This document shows, piece after piece, positions 34,354-44,457 of a stretch of 64,000 nt of DNA. Each line of letters begins with the position of its first letter. Position 1 is the first letter of the stretch. The position numbers and the translations under genes were made by a program. The notes beneath the pieces are model-generated. The model had not been told where the DNA came from and did not search any database. It saw only the letters and a list, made by a program, of their open reading frames with translations. This DNA comes from JAUVPB01 sp965223695. Its GTDB lineage: Bacteria > Actinomycetota > Thermoleophilia > Gaiellales > Gaiellaceae. Location: contig CBDCXJ010000016.1 in the NCBI GenBank assembly GCA_965223695.1, positions 163,032 through 227,031 of the forward strand. The letters are read 5' to 3'.

Positions 34354-35604
34354 ATGGGAACGAGTGACTTCGTACTCAAGGAAGCCAACGTTCTGGACGA
34401 GAGCGGCGGCTTCAGCGACCCGCTCGACATCCAGGTCTCGGATGGCCGCGTGACGGCCCTGGGCACGAATCTGAACGGAGCCGGCGAGAGCTTCGACTTC
34501 TCGGGCCTCTGGGTCATGCCGGGGATGTTTGATTGTCACGACCACATCTCGATGACGACGTTCGACGCGCTGGCATCGCTGCACAAGCCGGTCTCCTACT
34601 GGGCGCTCGAGTCCGCCGATCACGCACGCCGGACAATCGAAGGAGGCGTGACGTTCGTGCGCGACGCTGGCGGCGCAGACGCGGGCCTGCGCGACGCGAT
34701 TGCAGCCGGTCTCGCCACGGGGCCGCGCGTCCAGATCTCGATCTCGGTGATCTGCCAGACCGGTGGGCACGGTGACGGCTGGTTGATCGGCCCCGGGCTC
34801 GAGATGGTGGCCGAGTACCTGATACCCGAGTATCCGGGCAGGCCCCCGTTCCTCGCTGATGGCGTCGACGAGATGCGCAAGGTCGTACGCTCGGTGATCA
34901 GATCCGGCGCCGACTGGATCAAACTCTGCGCAACGGGCGGCATCGCCTCGAAGGATGGCGGCCCGACCAGTCCGCAGCTGACCTACGACGAGATCGAAGC
35001 TGCAGTGCACGAAGCCGCGGCACGCGACATCGGCGTCCTCGTGCACGCGTACGGCGGCGAGGGACTCACCAACTCGGTTCGTGCGGGCGTGCGGTCAATC
35101 GAGCATGGCGGCCTCATGACCGAGGAGCAGGCAGCCGAGATGGCCGAGGCCGGGACCTGGCTCGTCCCGACGCTTGCAGCGATGAAGGACTGTCTGCGCT
35201 GGGCTAATGAAGGAAACATGCCCGAGTATTCGGCTCAGAAGGCGCGCGAAACGGTGCCAAAAATGGCTGATTGCGTCAAGATTGCGCGCGAGCACGGCGT
35301 CAACATCGCCCTCGGCACCGACTACATCACGGGCGAGCAGCACGGCGGCAACCTCGAGGAGATCGCGCTCGCGGTGGGCATGGGCATGCCGGCGCCGGAC
35401 GCGCTACTCGCCGCGACCTGCGGCGGTGCCCGGCTCTGCGGCATCGACGACGAGCTCGGCCGGATCGCGCCCGGCTACCTCTTCGATGCCATCGTCCTCG
35501 ACCGCGACCCCGCCGACGGAACCCTGTTCGCGGAGCCGGATATCGTCGCGGGCGTCTTCAAGGGAGGCGAGCCGGTAGTCGCGCACGCGCGTCTGTCCGG
35601 CTAG
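34354..35604 (+). CDS. amidohydrolase (prolidase / imidazolonepropionase-like)
   Basis: 416 residues from ATG 34354, four bases after the M19-like stop and preceded by GGGGGAG; the longer frame is antiphase to the M19-like gene and is rejected. Metal-site motifs: MFDCHDHI (HxH), DWIKLCATGG (bridging lysine), VLVHAYGGEG and SIEHGGLM (two histidines) and LGTDYITG (Asp). This arrangement fits the Xaa-Pro dipeptidase-like branch, whose members cleave N-acyl-proline or peptide-like amides. Together with the M19-like and M24 genes it suggests peptide-like or proline-containing substrates. Confidence 0.87.
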   Translation: MGTSDFVLKEANVLDESGGFSDPLDIQVSDGRVTALGTNLNGAGESFDFSGLWVMPGMFDCHDHISMTTFDALASLHKPVSYWALESADHARRTIEGGVTFVRDAGGADAGLRDAIAAGLATGPRVQISISVICQTGGHGDGWLIGPGLEMVAEYLIPEYPGRPPFLADGVDEMRKVVRSVIRSGADWIKLCATGGIASKDGGPTSPQLTYDEIEAAVHEAAARDIGVLVHAYGGEGLTNSVRAGVRSIEHGGLMTEEQAAEMAEAGTWLVPTLAAMKDCLRWANEGNMPEYSAQKARETVPKMADCVKIAREHGVNIALGTDYITGEQHGGNLEEIALAVGMGMPAPDALLAATCGGARLCGIDDELGRIAPGYLFDAIVLDRDPADGTLFAEPDIVAGVFKGGEPVVAHARLSG

Positions 35605-35619
35605 CCACGGACGTCGACG

Positions 35620-36702
35620 ATGCAGGTAGGCGCATGCATCACGTTCGGGAACCACCGCGGGGCTCACTCCGACTACGACCTCTACCGTGCAGAGCTCGAG
35701 CTCGCTGACCTCGTTGAGCCGCTTGGGTTCGATTCGGTCTGGGGTGTCGAGCACCACTTCACCGACTACAACATCTCGCCCGACGTGCTCCAGTGGCTCA
35801 CGTACATGGCCGCGAGAACGGAACGGATCCAACTCGGGTCCATGGTCGTCGTGCTGCCGTGGCACAACCCGCTCAGGGTCGCCGAGCAGATCGTGATGCT
35901 CGACCACCTTTCCGACGGGAGACTCATCCTCGGGCTCGGACGAGGCGCCGGCCGCGTCGAGTTCGATGCGTTCGGCGTCGACATGGCCGAGAGCCGCCAG
36001 CGGTTCACGGAGTACGCGCAGATGCTCGTCGACGGTCTCGAGACGGGCTACTGCGAGTTCGACGGGGACTTCCTCACCCAGCCTCGCGTCGCACTTCGAC
36101 CCACGCCGTTCAAGAGCTTCGACGGCCGCACCTACGTCGGCTCGCTCTCGCCAGAGTCCGCGCCGGTGATCGCCGAGCTCGGTGCCGGCATCCTGCTCGT
36201 TCCCCAGAAGCCATGGGAGCGGGTCAGGGAGGAGCTCGAGACCTACCGGCAACACTTCCTCGAAGCTCAGGGCCGCCCGGCACCCGCACCGATCTTCGCC
36301 TGCTGGCTCTTCTGCGACGAGGACGCCGATCGCGCCGTCGAGGTGGGGCGCCGCTACATCGGCGACTACTGGGACTCGATCCTCGATCACTACGAGTTCC
36401 ACACGGGCCACCTCACCGGGCAGAAGGGCTACGAGTACTACGGGAAGATCCGCGACACCATGGAGGAGAAGGGCGAGCAGGGTATGCGCGACTTCTTCGT
36501 CGACCTGCAGGTTCTGGGAACCCCGGCTCAGTGCGTCGAGCGCATAGGTGAGATCACGTCAATGATCGGCGCAGACACCTTCGCCGGCATCTTCAGCTAC
36601 GCAGGTATGCCCTTTGACGAAGCCGAGCGCAACATGCGGCTATTCGGCGATGAGGTCCTGCCCGAGCTGAAGCGTCTCGTACCGACGGCTTCCTCAGCCT
36701 GA
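35620..36702 (+). CDS. LLM-class (luciferase-like) flavin-dependent oxidoreductase
   Basis: 360 residues, bacterial luciferase-type TIM barrel: LAELVEPLGFDSVWGVEHHF, ERIQLGSMVVVLPWHNPLRVAEQIVMLDHLSDGRLILGLGRG, SRQRFTEY and the C-terminal PFDEAERNMRLFGDEVLPELK. Uses FMNH2 or F420 with a monooxygenase or dehydrogenase role. Fifteen bases after the amidohydrolase stop, so third gene of the operon; it may oxidise the ring or amine of the shared substrate. Confidence 0.87.
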   Translation: MQVGACITFGNHRGAHSDYDLYRAELELADLVEPLGFDSVWGVEHHFTDYNISPDVLQWLTYMAARTERIQLGSMVVVLPWHNPLRVAEQIVMLDHLSDGRLILGLGRGAGRVEFDAFGVDMAESRQRFTEYAQMLVDGLETGYCEFDGDFLTQPRVALRPTPFKSFDGRTYVGSLSPESAPVIAELGAGILLVPQKPWERVREELETYRQHFLEAQGRPAPAPIFACWLFCDEDADRAVEVGRRYIGDYWDSILDHYEFHTGHLTGQKGYEYYGKIRDTMEEKGEQGMRDFFVDLQVLGTPAQCVERIGEITSMIGADTFAGIFSYAGMPFDEAERNMRLFGDEVLPELKRLVPTASSA

Positions 36703-36786
36703 GAGTCCTCCGGCTCGCGCTGAGGCGCGGCGAGAACCGCTTTATCATGGGTAGCTGCGGCGAAGGTATCTCTAGGGGGTTGCGGC

Positions 36787-39700
36787 GTGGGGGAGCGAAG
36801 GCTCTTGGTGTCTCTGTTGGGCGTCTTGTCGGTTGTTGCCGGCCTCCTCACGGCTGGACTTGCTCAGCCGCAGACCGCACATGCAGTCGAGGTGCTCACT
36901 TTCAGCCCGACGCACGACGCCACGATCCAGGCCAACAGCCCGGACACGAACTTCGGGTCGGACAGCACGGTGGTGGTCGACGGAACTCCCGAGGAAGCCT
37001 TCCTCATCCACTTCGACGTGTCCGGGATAGGCGCGGTTCCGATTCTCCAGGCTGTGCTCGTTCTACACGTGGTGGACTCGTCGGATCACGGAGGAGACTT
37101 CTACCTCACCAGCACGAGCGGATGGGACGAGACGACGGTCACATGGAACACGGCGCCCGCGGCCATCGGCTCGCCGGTCGCAACGCTCGCTTCGGTCAGT
37201 ACGGGCGCCACCTACAACGTCGACCTGACCGGCACTCTGACCGGAGACGGCCCAATCGCGCTGCGTGTCACCTCACCCTCGGCGAACGGTGCTGACTACG
37301 GCTCGAAGGAGCACGCCGACGTTGCGCTGCGGCCGACGCTGGCCGTGACGATCGATTCGGGGAACACTCCTCCGGTTGCCCAGGACGACGCCGCGCCGGT
37401 CAATGCTGCCGGCACCGCGAGCATCGATGTCCTTGCCAACGACTCGGACATCGACGGAACACTGGTTCCCGGCTCCGTCGCGATCGTCCAGCAGGGGACC
37501 GGCTCAGCGGTTCCAGACCCCGTCACCGGCGAGGTCGTATACACGCCGGCGCCGGCGTTTCTGGGTGACGACACCTTCACCTACACCGTGGACGACGATC
37601 TGGGTGCGACCAGCAACGCAGCCACGGTTACGGTGCGCGTTTTGCCAGCGCCCGCGCCTGGCGAGACGGTCGTCGTGGCGGCAGGCGACATCGCCTGCGA
37701 GCCCGGCGACCCGATCACCTCGCGCCGCTGTCACCACGCAGCGACCGCGCTGCTAGCCGAGGCTCTGGACCCGAGTGCCGTGCTGACTCTCGGCGACCAT
37801 CAATACGAGGAGGGTGAGCTGCCCAACTTCCTGGCTTCCTACGACCCGACCTGGGGTGTCCTGAAGGGCATCACGTTCCCATCGGCTGGCAACCACGAGT
37901 ACAAGACGCCCGGAGCTCAGGGGTATTTCGACTACTGGGGTGCGCAAGCTGGCGACTCACAGGCCGGCTACTACAGCTTCGATCTCGGCGGCTGGCACAT
38001 GATCGTGTTGAACACCACGTGCCAGGCTGTCCCGGGCGGGTGTGGGCCCGGGTCGCCGCAGGCCCTCTGGCTGGAGGCGGACCTCGCACAGCACAGTACG
38101 ACCCCATGCACGATCGCCTATGGACACCACCCGCGCTTCGCGTCTGGCAACGCCTCCCATGACGACAACCCGGAGCTCCAGGAGCTGTGGCGGCTTCTCT
38201 CAGCCAATGGAGCCGATCTGTACCTGGCCGGCCACAACCACAACATGCAGCGCTACGCGCCGCTCAACGTGCTCGGGCTGGAGCACCCCGATGGCATCCG
38301 CCAGTTCGTGATCGGAACCGGTGGCCGCTCGACGACCTCGGTGCCGCCAGGGGAGCTCGACCCGGAGGTCGAGAGCCTGATCGTCGCGTTTGGCGTGATG
38401 CGAATCTCGCTCGGAGCCGGTACGTACTCCTGGAGCTTCATCACGGAGCCGGGTGACCCCTCTACGGATACTGGGACCGCTCCATGCACCGACGGCGCGC
38501 CGAGCAGCCCGCCCGACGCCGTCGATGATGCATCTGCGACCACGATCGGGACGACCGCCGTGGTCGACGTGCTCGCCAACGACACCGACCCCGATGGCGA
38601 CCCGCTACAGGTGATCGGCGTCGACACGACGGGCACGCAAGGCTCGGTCGTGAACAACGGGAACGGGACGGTGACGTACACGCCACCCGCGGCCTTTGCC
38701 GGTGTGGACACGTTCGCGTACACGGCTGGCGACACGGCCGGATTGACCGACTCAGCGACGGTGACGATGACCGTAGGCGAGACGGTGGTTCTGACGTTGA
38801 CGCCGACCGACGACGCGACCGTGAAGGAGGCGAGTCCAGCGTTGGGGTTCGGGTTCGATCCGACGCTCGAAGTGGACGAAAGCCCGAACAAGGATTTCCT
38901 GCTGCGCTTCGACGCGAGCGCGATTGGCACGTCGACGGTGGCGGACGCGACGCTGCGTCTCTACAACACCAACCCTTCGTCCTCTGGTGGCGACTTCCAC
39001 GCGGTCACGGATTCGGCCTGGAGCCAGAAAACGGTCACCTGGAACAACGCGCCCGCGGGCGCGGCGGCCTGGTCGGCTCGCTCGGCGCCGTGGTGGCGGA
39101 CACGTGGTACGAGCTGGACGTGACATCTCTTGTGAGCGGTGGCGGCGTTGTCAGCCTGCGCGACGAGTCGTCGAGCGGGAACGGTGCGTTCTACGCCTCG
39201 AAGGAGCACACGGGTGGTTTTGCGCCCGAGCTCGTCATCACCCTGAGTGAACCACCGCCGCCGACGGAGATCACGGTGACGCCGTCTGACGATGCCACCG
39301 TAAAGGAGGCGAGTCCCTCGGCTGTCTTCGGGTCAGCCTCCTCGCTCGAGATCGACGCGAACACGGACAAGGGTTTCCTGCTGCGTTTTGACGTGAGTGG
39401 AATCGGCGCGTCTTCGGTGGCGAACGCGACGCTGCGTTTGTACAACACGAACTTCTCACCCTTTGGCGGCGAGTTCCACATCGTGACCGACACGGCCTGG
39501 AGCGAAGGCACGGTCACGTGGGACACGGCGCCGGCCGGTGACGGCGGGCTGCTCGGGTCACTCGGCACGGTCCAGCCCGGCAACTGGTACACCCTCGACG
39601 TGACACCGCTCGTGAGTGGAGACGATGTCGTGAGCGTGCGTGTGGAGTCACCGCACCCGGACGGCGCTTTCTACGCCTCGAAAGAGCACTCGAGCGGTTT

Positions 39701-40205
39701 CACGCCCGAGCTCGTGATCACGCTGGGCGACCCGCCGCCTGTGATCACGCTGACGCCGTCCGATGACGCGACGGTGAAGGAGGCGAGTCCCTCGGCTGTG
39801 TTCGGGTCGGCTTCCTCGCTCGAGATCGACGCGAACAGCGACAAGAGTTTCCTGTTGCGGTTCGACGTGATCGGAATCGGCCCCTCGTCGGTGTCGAGCG
39901 CGACGCTTCGCTTGTACAACACGAACTTCTCGCCGTTTGGTGGCGAGTTGCACATCGTGACGGACACGGCCTGGAGCGAGAACAGCGTCACGTGGGACAC
40001 GGCACCTGCGGGCGATGGGGAGCTGCTCGGGTCGCTCAGCACGGTCCAGCCCGGCAACTGGTACACCCTCGACGTGACATCCCTCGTGAGCGGTGACGGT
40101 GTCGTCAGCATCCGTGTCGACTCGCCCCACCCCGACGGCGCGTTCTACGCGTCGAAAGAACACTCGAGCGGTTTCGCCCCCGAGCTGGTCATAGACCTGA
40201 ACTAG
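36787..40205 (+). pseudogene. secreted modular metallophosphoesterase with DNRLRE domains, one frameshift
   Basis: GTG start after AGGGGG. Order: signal peptide (1-33, ending AHA); DNRLRE domain (about 37-190); Ig/cadherin-like repeat (about 194-290, VLANDSDIDGT); calcineurin-like phosphoesterase (about 293-556: AAGDIACEPGD, LGDHQYEEG, SAGNHEY, GHHPRF, GHNHNMQRY); second Ig-like repeat (about 572-664); three C-terminal DNRLRE repeats. The frame breaks in the first of these repeats at about 39060-39062: AGA in one frame, GGLVGSLGAVVADTWYELDV in the next; one lost base would restore AGDGGLVGS. Length 3n+2 agrees. Without the break it would be about 1,139 residues. Probably an extracellular, surface-bound phosphatase or nuclease. 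Confidence 0.82.
38792..40205 (+). repeat. three tandem DNRLRE repeats, period about 477 bases
   Basis: Units begin near 38792, 39270 and 39744, each opening with a TPTDDATVKEASP or TPSDDATVKEASP-coding segment and ending FYASKEHSSGF. Units 2 and 3 are almost identical in DNA (for example SAVFGSASSLEIDAN and LYNTNFSPFGGE), so they arose by recent duplication; unit 1 has diverged. This invites recombination and assembly collapse. Confidence 0.75.
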
Positions 40206-40354
40206 GTCAGCCACGCCCGCTCTCAGCCGCCGACCGGGGTCGCCAAAGGGCGTCACACCGTCGCGCCCCCGACGACGTCCTTCACCCGCCGCCGATGCGG
40301 GCTTCGCCCGCGTCGGCCTGTGAGCCCCCTAGAGCAACCGCCACCTATCACCCA

Positions 40355-40431
40355 GGGCGGCAGCCGAGTGCGCTGCCGCCCCGAAGCGATGAGGGGGAAC
40401 ATGGGGGAGAAGCGCGAGCTTCTCCCCCATG
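40355..40431. terminator. two strong hairpins between convergent genes (bidirectional terminator)
   Basis: GGGCGGCAGC (40355-40364) pairs with GCTGCCGCCC (40372-40381). CATGGGGGAGAAGC (40400-40413) pairs perfectly with GCTTCTCCCCCATG (40418-40431) around a GCGA tetraloop. The second begins four bases after the leftward gene's stop. There are no T tracts, as is common in high-GC actinobacteria. Confidence 0.65.
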
Positions 40432-40435
40432 AGAT

Positions 40436-41539
40436 CTAGCCTGGCCACTCCGGTGTGAAGTCCGCAGCGTTGTCAGCGGTGAGAGCCGTTCCGATCGGGC
40501 TCTCGTCGTCGGTGTTGACTCCGGTCGGCCACGGAAGGTCGAGGCCGCGAGCCGCGGCAAGGACCTGCTCCGCCGCGACCTTGCCCTCGGTGTAGGGCAG
40601 GTAGACCGCGCTCGCGAACCAGCGGCCAGCGACGATGGCCTCCTTGCCGATGTCGCTTGCGCCGTTCCCGATCAGCGCGACCTGGCCCTCGAGGCCAGCG
40701 TCGATGACGGCCTGCTCTGCGCCGACGATCATCTGGTCGCCGGCCGAGCCGACCGCGTTCAGGTCAGGGTTGGCCTGCAGGATGTTTTGCATCGGGCCGA
40801 GCGCCCCGTCGGCGGTGTAGAGCCCTTCCTGGATCGCGACGACCTCGATGTTCGACGCGGTCGCGACGGCCTCCTCGAAGCCCTGCGTCCGTGCGACGTC
40901 GAACGGGCCCTCGAGGAATCCCGGCAGATACGCGACCTTGCACGGATCGATGCCCTCACAGGCCGAGATGACCGCGTTGCCGATTGCGCCGCCGTTGTTC
41001 GGGAACGAGGTACCGACGTAGCCGACCATTCCTGGCACCTGGATGTCGAGCGCCACATCGCCGAAGAGCTCGGGGCCGCACGGGATCAGCGTGCAGACGA
41101 CCTGGATGCCCTCGGCGAGGGCTTCCTCGATGCCGGGCACCAATTGGTTGCCATCGTTGGCGCCGATGATGAACGCGTCGAAGTTCCCCGACACGATCGC
41201 GTCCTGCAGCTGGTTGAGCTGGAGGCCTGCGTCGAACATGCCGTCGATCTCGGTCACGGTGGCGTTGCCGTCTGCTGTGACGACGTCCTTGATCGCCTCC
41301 AGCGTCGACACCGAGTACGTGTTGGCGGCCGATGCCATGAAGAACGCGATGCGCACTTCCTTGTCGGCCATCGCCGCGTCCTCTTCGGGCGGATCGGCGA
41401 TCGCCTCTGTGGGCTCGGCGGGCGCGGCAGGCTCTGCCGCCGCTGGCTCCGCGCTGTCGTCTCCGCCGCATGCCGCCAGGCCTAGGGCCAGTGCCAGCAA
41501 TCCGGCTAGGAGCACGAAACTCCAGGATCGTCTGCTCAT
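40436..41539 (-). CDS. sugar/family-1 ABC transporter substrate-binding lipoprotein
   Basis: 367 residues. Lipoprotein signal: basic MSRRSW, hydrophobic core, lipobox LAAC with Cys24, then an acidic Ala/Pro/Glu linker. The type I periplasmic-binding fold follows: VRIAFFMASAANTYSVSTLEAIKD, FDAFIIGANDGNQLVPGIEEALAEGIQVV, VGYVGTSFPNNGGAIG, NAVGSAGDQMIVGAEQAV and the C-terminal WPTGVNTDDESPIG. AGGAGGAGG lies upstream. It follows hyuB copy 4 by 41 bases, and its transporter subunits are the divergent genes at 47.0-49.6 kb. Probable ligand: a sugar-like or heterocyclic compound that the adjacent HyuAB acts on (inference). Confidence 0.87.
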   Translation of the reverse strand: MSRRSWSFVLLAGLLALALGLAACGGDDSAEPAAAEPAAPAEPTEAIADPPEEDAAMADKEVRIAFFMASAANTYSVSTLEAIKDVVTADGNATVTEIDGMFDAGLQLNQLQDAIVSGNFDAFIIGANDGNQLVPGIEEALAEGIQVVCTLIPCGPELFGDVALDIQVPGMVGYVGTSFPNNGGAIGNAVISACEGIDPCKVAYLPGFLEGPFDVARTQGFEEAVATASNIEVVAIQEGLYTADGALGPMQNILQANPDLNAVGSAGDQMIVGAEQAVIDAGLEGQVALIGNGASDIGKEAIVAGRWFASAVYLPYTEGKVAAEQVLAAARGLDLPWPTGVNTDDESPIGTALTADNAADFTPEWPG

Positions 41540-41579
41540 GGTGTCTGCTTGCCTCCTCCTCGAGGGACTGTTTCCTCGA

Positions 41580-43406
41580 CTACTTGGACGATGACTTCCG
41601 CTTCTTTGTTGTTGCCTTCTTGCTGGCGGTGGCCTTCTTCTTGGCGGCGGTCTTCCCTTTACCCGCAGGCTTCCCGGCGGCGCGCTTCTTCTTGGTGGCC
41701 GCCTTGTCGACGCTGCCATCGGCGTTGAGCACGACGCCGTAGTGCTCCTCGGCGCTCTCGCGGGACACGTACTCGTTGCGCACGTCCATGGCGACCTTCT
41801 CCGGGTCGCGCTTCTCCGGGTCGCCGAAGCCACCCCCACCCGTCGGCTTGCTGACGACCACGTCGCCGGCCTCGAGATAGAAGTCGGACTTCTTGCCAAG
41901 CCGGAGCTCACGGTCGGTGCCGGCGTAGACCAGGATGGCGTTCTGCTCGGGCGGGCTCATGCCGCCGTTCAGGCCCTTGGTGACCGAGGCTTTTCCCTTG
42001 TCGGAGATCGCGACCGCGACGCCGCCGCTCTGCACTTCGTACTCGGCGGCTGCCCCGAGGCCGCCCCGAAACTCGCCGGGCCCGCCGGAGTCCTGCGTCA
42101 GCTCGTGCTTGAGCTTCACCGCGGGCATGCGCGTCTCGAGTAGCTCGGCGGGCAGGTACTCGATGCCCGCCGACATCGGGTGGATCAGCGCGTTCATCCC
42201 GTCTGCTCCCTGTTTCGCACCGTGCCCGATGCCGCCGTCGTCCCAGAAGAAGCAGAAGCGGCCCGTCTCCGGGTGTTTGAGGTAGGCGAGGATGCCGCAC
42301 AGATCGCCAGCGTTCTCAGCGGGAATCTTGTCGGGAAGGGCCGGCGCCAGAGCGCTGACGATCATGTCACCGAGACGCAGCGACGTGATCCAGCTGATGA
42401 AGGTGGCGGCCGGCGGCACGGGGTTGAAGATCGAGCCCTCGGGCGCGATCAGCTTGAGCGCTCGCTGCTCGCCGCCGTTCGGCGGAATGTCGGGTGCTAC
42501 CAGTCGCTTGAGTGAAAAACGACCGGTGCAGAGCGTGTAGCCCCAGGGGCAGTTGATCGGGCCGAGCTGCTCGCCCGCCGAGCCGGTCGTGTCGATAATC
42601 ATGTCCGATCCGTCGATGGTCACCTTGACCATCACCTTCACCGGCACGTCGGGCGTGATCCCGTCGTCGTCGATGTAGTCCTCGGCGGTGTACTCGCCGT
42701 CGGGAATCGCCTCGATCCCTTCGCGCGCCACCCGCTCGCCGTGGTCGAGCAGCTCATCGATCGCGGCGTAGTAGGTGTCGATGCCGTACTTGTCGACCAG
42801 TTGACGTAGCACGCGACTGCCTGCGCGCAGCGCCCCAGCGCCGGCCAGGACGTTCCCCGCAGTCTCGGCCGGGATGCGTGAGTTGGCCTTGAGGATCTTG
42901 ATCACGACCTCGTCGAGGACGCCGGCCTCGTAGAGGTGGATACCGGGGAACAGGATTCCCTCCTGGTAGACCTCGGTCGAGTTGGTGGGGTAAGGGCCCT
43001 TGGCGCCGAGGTCACCCATGTGCGCGCGTAGCGCGCCGTAGCCGATCAGCCGCCCATCGTGGAAGATCGGCTCGATCAGCGCGGCATCCGCCGGCTGGCC
43101 TGCGGTGAGGTACGGGTGGTTGTTCAGGAGGATGTCGCCCTCGACGAGGCTCTCGGCGCCGCCGACCTCGGCCAGCGTCCGATCGATGCAGTCGTCGAGC
43201 GAGCCGGAGAAGATTGGCAGCCCCGGCGCCTCGGCGATGAGATTAAGCCGATCGTCGTAGATCGACATACCGAAATCGTTGTACTCGTAGAGCACCGGCA
43301 GCATCGTCGTTCGCTTGTAGACCCAGTACATCTCCATCGCGGCCGAGATCAGGCCGTTGCGCACGACCGCGAACGTGATCGGGTCGAGCTTGGCCGCTAC
43401 CGCCAT
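41580..43406 (-). CDS. hyuB: HyuB: hydantoinase/5-oxoprolinase subunit B (copy 4) with a lysine-rich tail
   Basis: 608 residues. Hydantoinase_B domain complete: LDPITFAVVRNGLISAAMEMYWVYKRTT, VLYEYNDFGMSIYDDRLN, ILLNNHPYLTAGQPAD, AHMGDLGAKGP, INCPWGYTLCTGRFSLKRL, TQDSGGPGEFRGGLGAA and PTGGGGFGDPEKRDPEKV. After YGVVLNADGSVDKAAT come about 42 residues rich in Lys, Ala, Thr and Ser (KKKRAAGKPAGKGKTAAKKK type), like histone H1 or HupB tails and absent from the other three HyuB copies. Starts one base after the hyuA copy 4 stop; the insertion in hyuA is probably polar on it. Confidence 0.9.
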   Translation of the reverse strand: MAVAAKLDPITFAVVRNGLISAAMEMYWVYKRTTMLPVLYEYNDFGMSIYDDRLNLIAEAPGLPIFSGSLDDCIDRTLAEVGGAESLVEGDILLNNHPYLTAGQPADAALIEPIFHDGRLIGYGALRAHMGDLGAKGPYPTNSTEVYQEGILFPGIHLYEAGVLDEVVIKILKANSRIPAETAGNVLAGAGALRAGSRVLRQLVDKYGIDTYYAAIDELLDHGERVAREGIEAIPDGEYTAEDYIDDDGITPDVPVKVMVKVTIDGSDMIIDTTGSAGEQLGPINCPWGYTLCTGRFSLKRLVAPDIPPNGGEQRALKLIAPEGSIFNPVPPAATFISWITSLRLGDMIVSALAPALPDKIPAENAGDLCGILAYLKHPETGRFCFFWDDGGIGHGAKQGADGMNALIHPMSAGIEYLPAELLETRMPAVKLKHELTQDSGGPGEFRGGLGAAAEYEVQSGGVAVAISDKGKASVTKGLNGGMSPPEQNAILVYAGTDRELRLGKKSDFYLEAGDVVVSKPTGGGGFGDPEKRDPEKVAMDVRNEYVSRESAEEHYGVVLNADGSVDKAATKKKRAAGKPAGKGKTAAKKKATASKKATTKKRKSSSK

Positions 43407-44448
43407 CTCAGCTCCTTTCGATCACGAGGTTGCCGAGCTCGTCGACCGAGAGCTCGTGGTCGGGTGCGATGACGGTGGTCGCCGATGACTCCTCGACGAT
43501 CGCCGGCCCGCGGAGGCGGTTGCCTGCCCGTAGCCGCTCACGATCGAAGACCGCCCAGTCGAATTTGCCGCCGCTCTCGCGATGGAAGGCGCTACGGCTA
43601 CCGATGTTCGCCGCCGACGCGTCCTCGCCGGCCTTTTCGAGCGCGGGCCGCTTGGGCTTCTCGAGCGTGCCGACTGCGCGGATCCGGTAGCCCGTGACCT
43701 CGACCGGATCCTCCATCGAGTAGCCGTAGGCGACCTCGTGGTGCTCGTCGAAGCGAGTACGCAGCACGCCGAGGTCGAGCTTCGCCAACGTCTCGGCTCC
43801 CAGCGGCACGGTGATCGTGTGCTCCTGGCCCTCATAGCGCATGTCGATCGAATGCACGAGGCTGCGTCGCTCCGGAGGCAGGCCTTCCCGCTCGAGCGCC
43901 GCGTGAGCCTCGGACTCGAGCGCCGCGAACCGCTCAGAGATGTGCTTCGGGTCGACGGCCTCGAGGCTCGAGATCTGCGTATGCGCGAAGTCGTGGACGA
44001 CGTCGAGCGTGAGCATGCCCCAGGCGGAGAACGTTGCTGGCGAGGTCGGCACGATCAGCCGCGGAATCTCGAGCCGGCTTGCCAGTGCGTTGGCGACAAG
44101 TGAGCCGCCCCCTCCGTAGGCAAGCAGCGTGAAGTCGCGCGGGTCGAGGCCCTTGCCGATCGTCAGCTCCTCGAGTGTCGCGGCCATCTTCGCCTCGGTA
44201 AGCGCGACGATGCCGCTCGCCGCCTCTTCGAGATCGAGCCCGAGCGGCTCGGCGACTCGCTGCTCGATTCCCGAGCGCGCCGCGTCGACGTCGAGGGCGA
44301 TCTCGCCGCCGAGAAATTTCTCGGGGTCGAGGATGCCGCTGATCAGCGCCGCGTCCGTGAACGTCGGCTCGGTCCCGCCCTTGCCGTAGCAGATCGGCCC
44401 CGGAACCGCGCCGGCACTTTGCGGGCCGACGTTTAGCGCCCCGCCGGT

Positions 44449-44457
44449 GTCAATCCA
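44449..44457. repeat. left target-site duplication of the IS256-family element
   Basis: GTCAATCCA, directly repeated at 45932-45940. Nine bases is usual for this IS family (8-9). Confidence 0.88.

Noticed and set aside
40355..40431. CRISPR-like or attachment-site repeat
   Set aside because: Only two different hairpins, each once, between convergent genes; a terminator explains them better.
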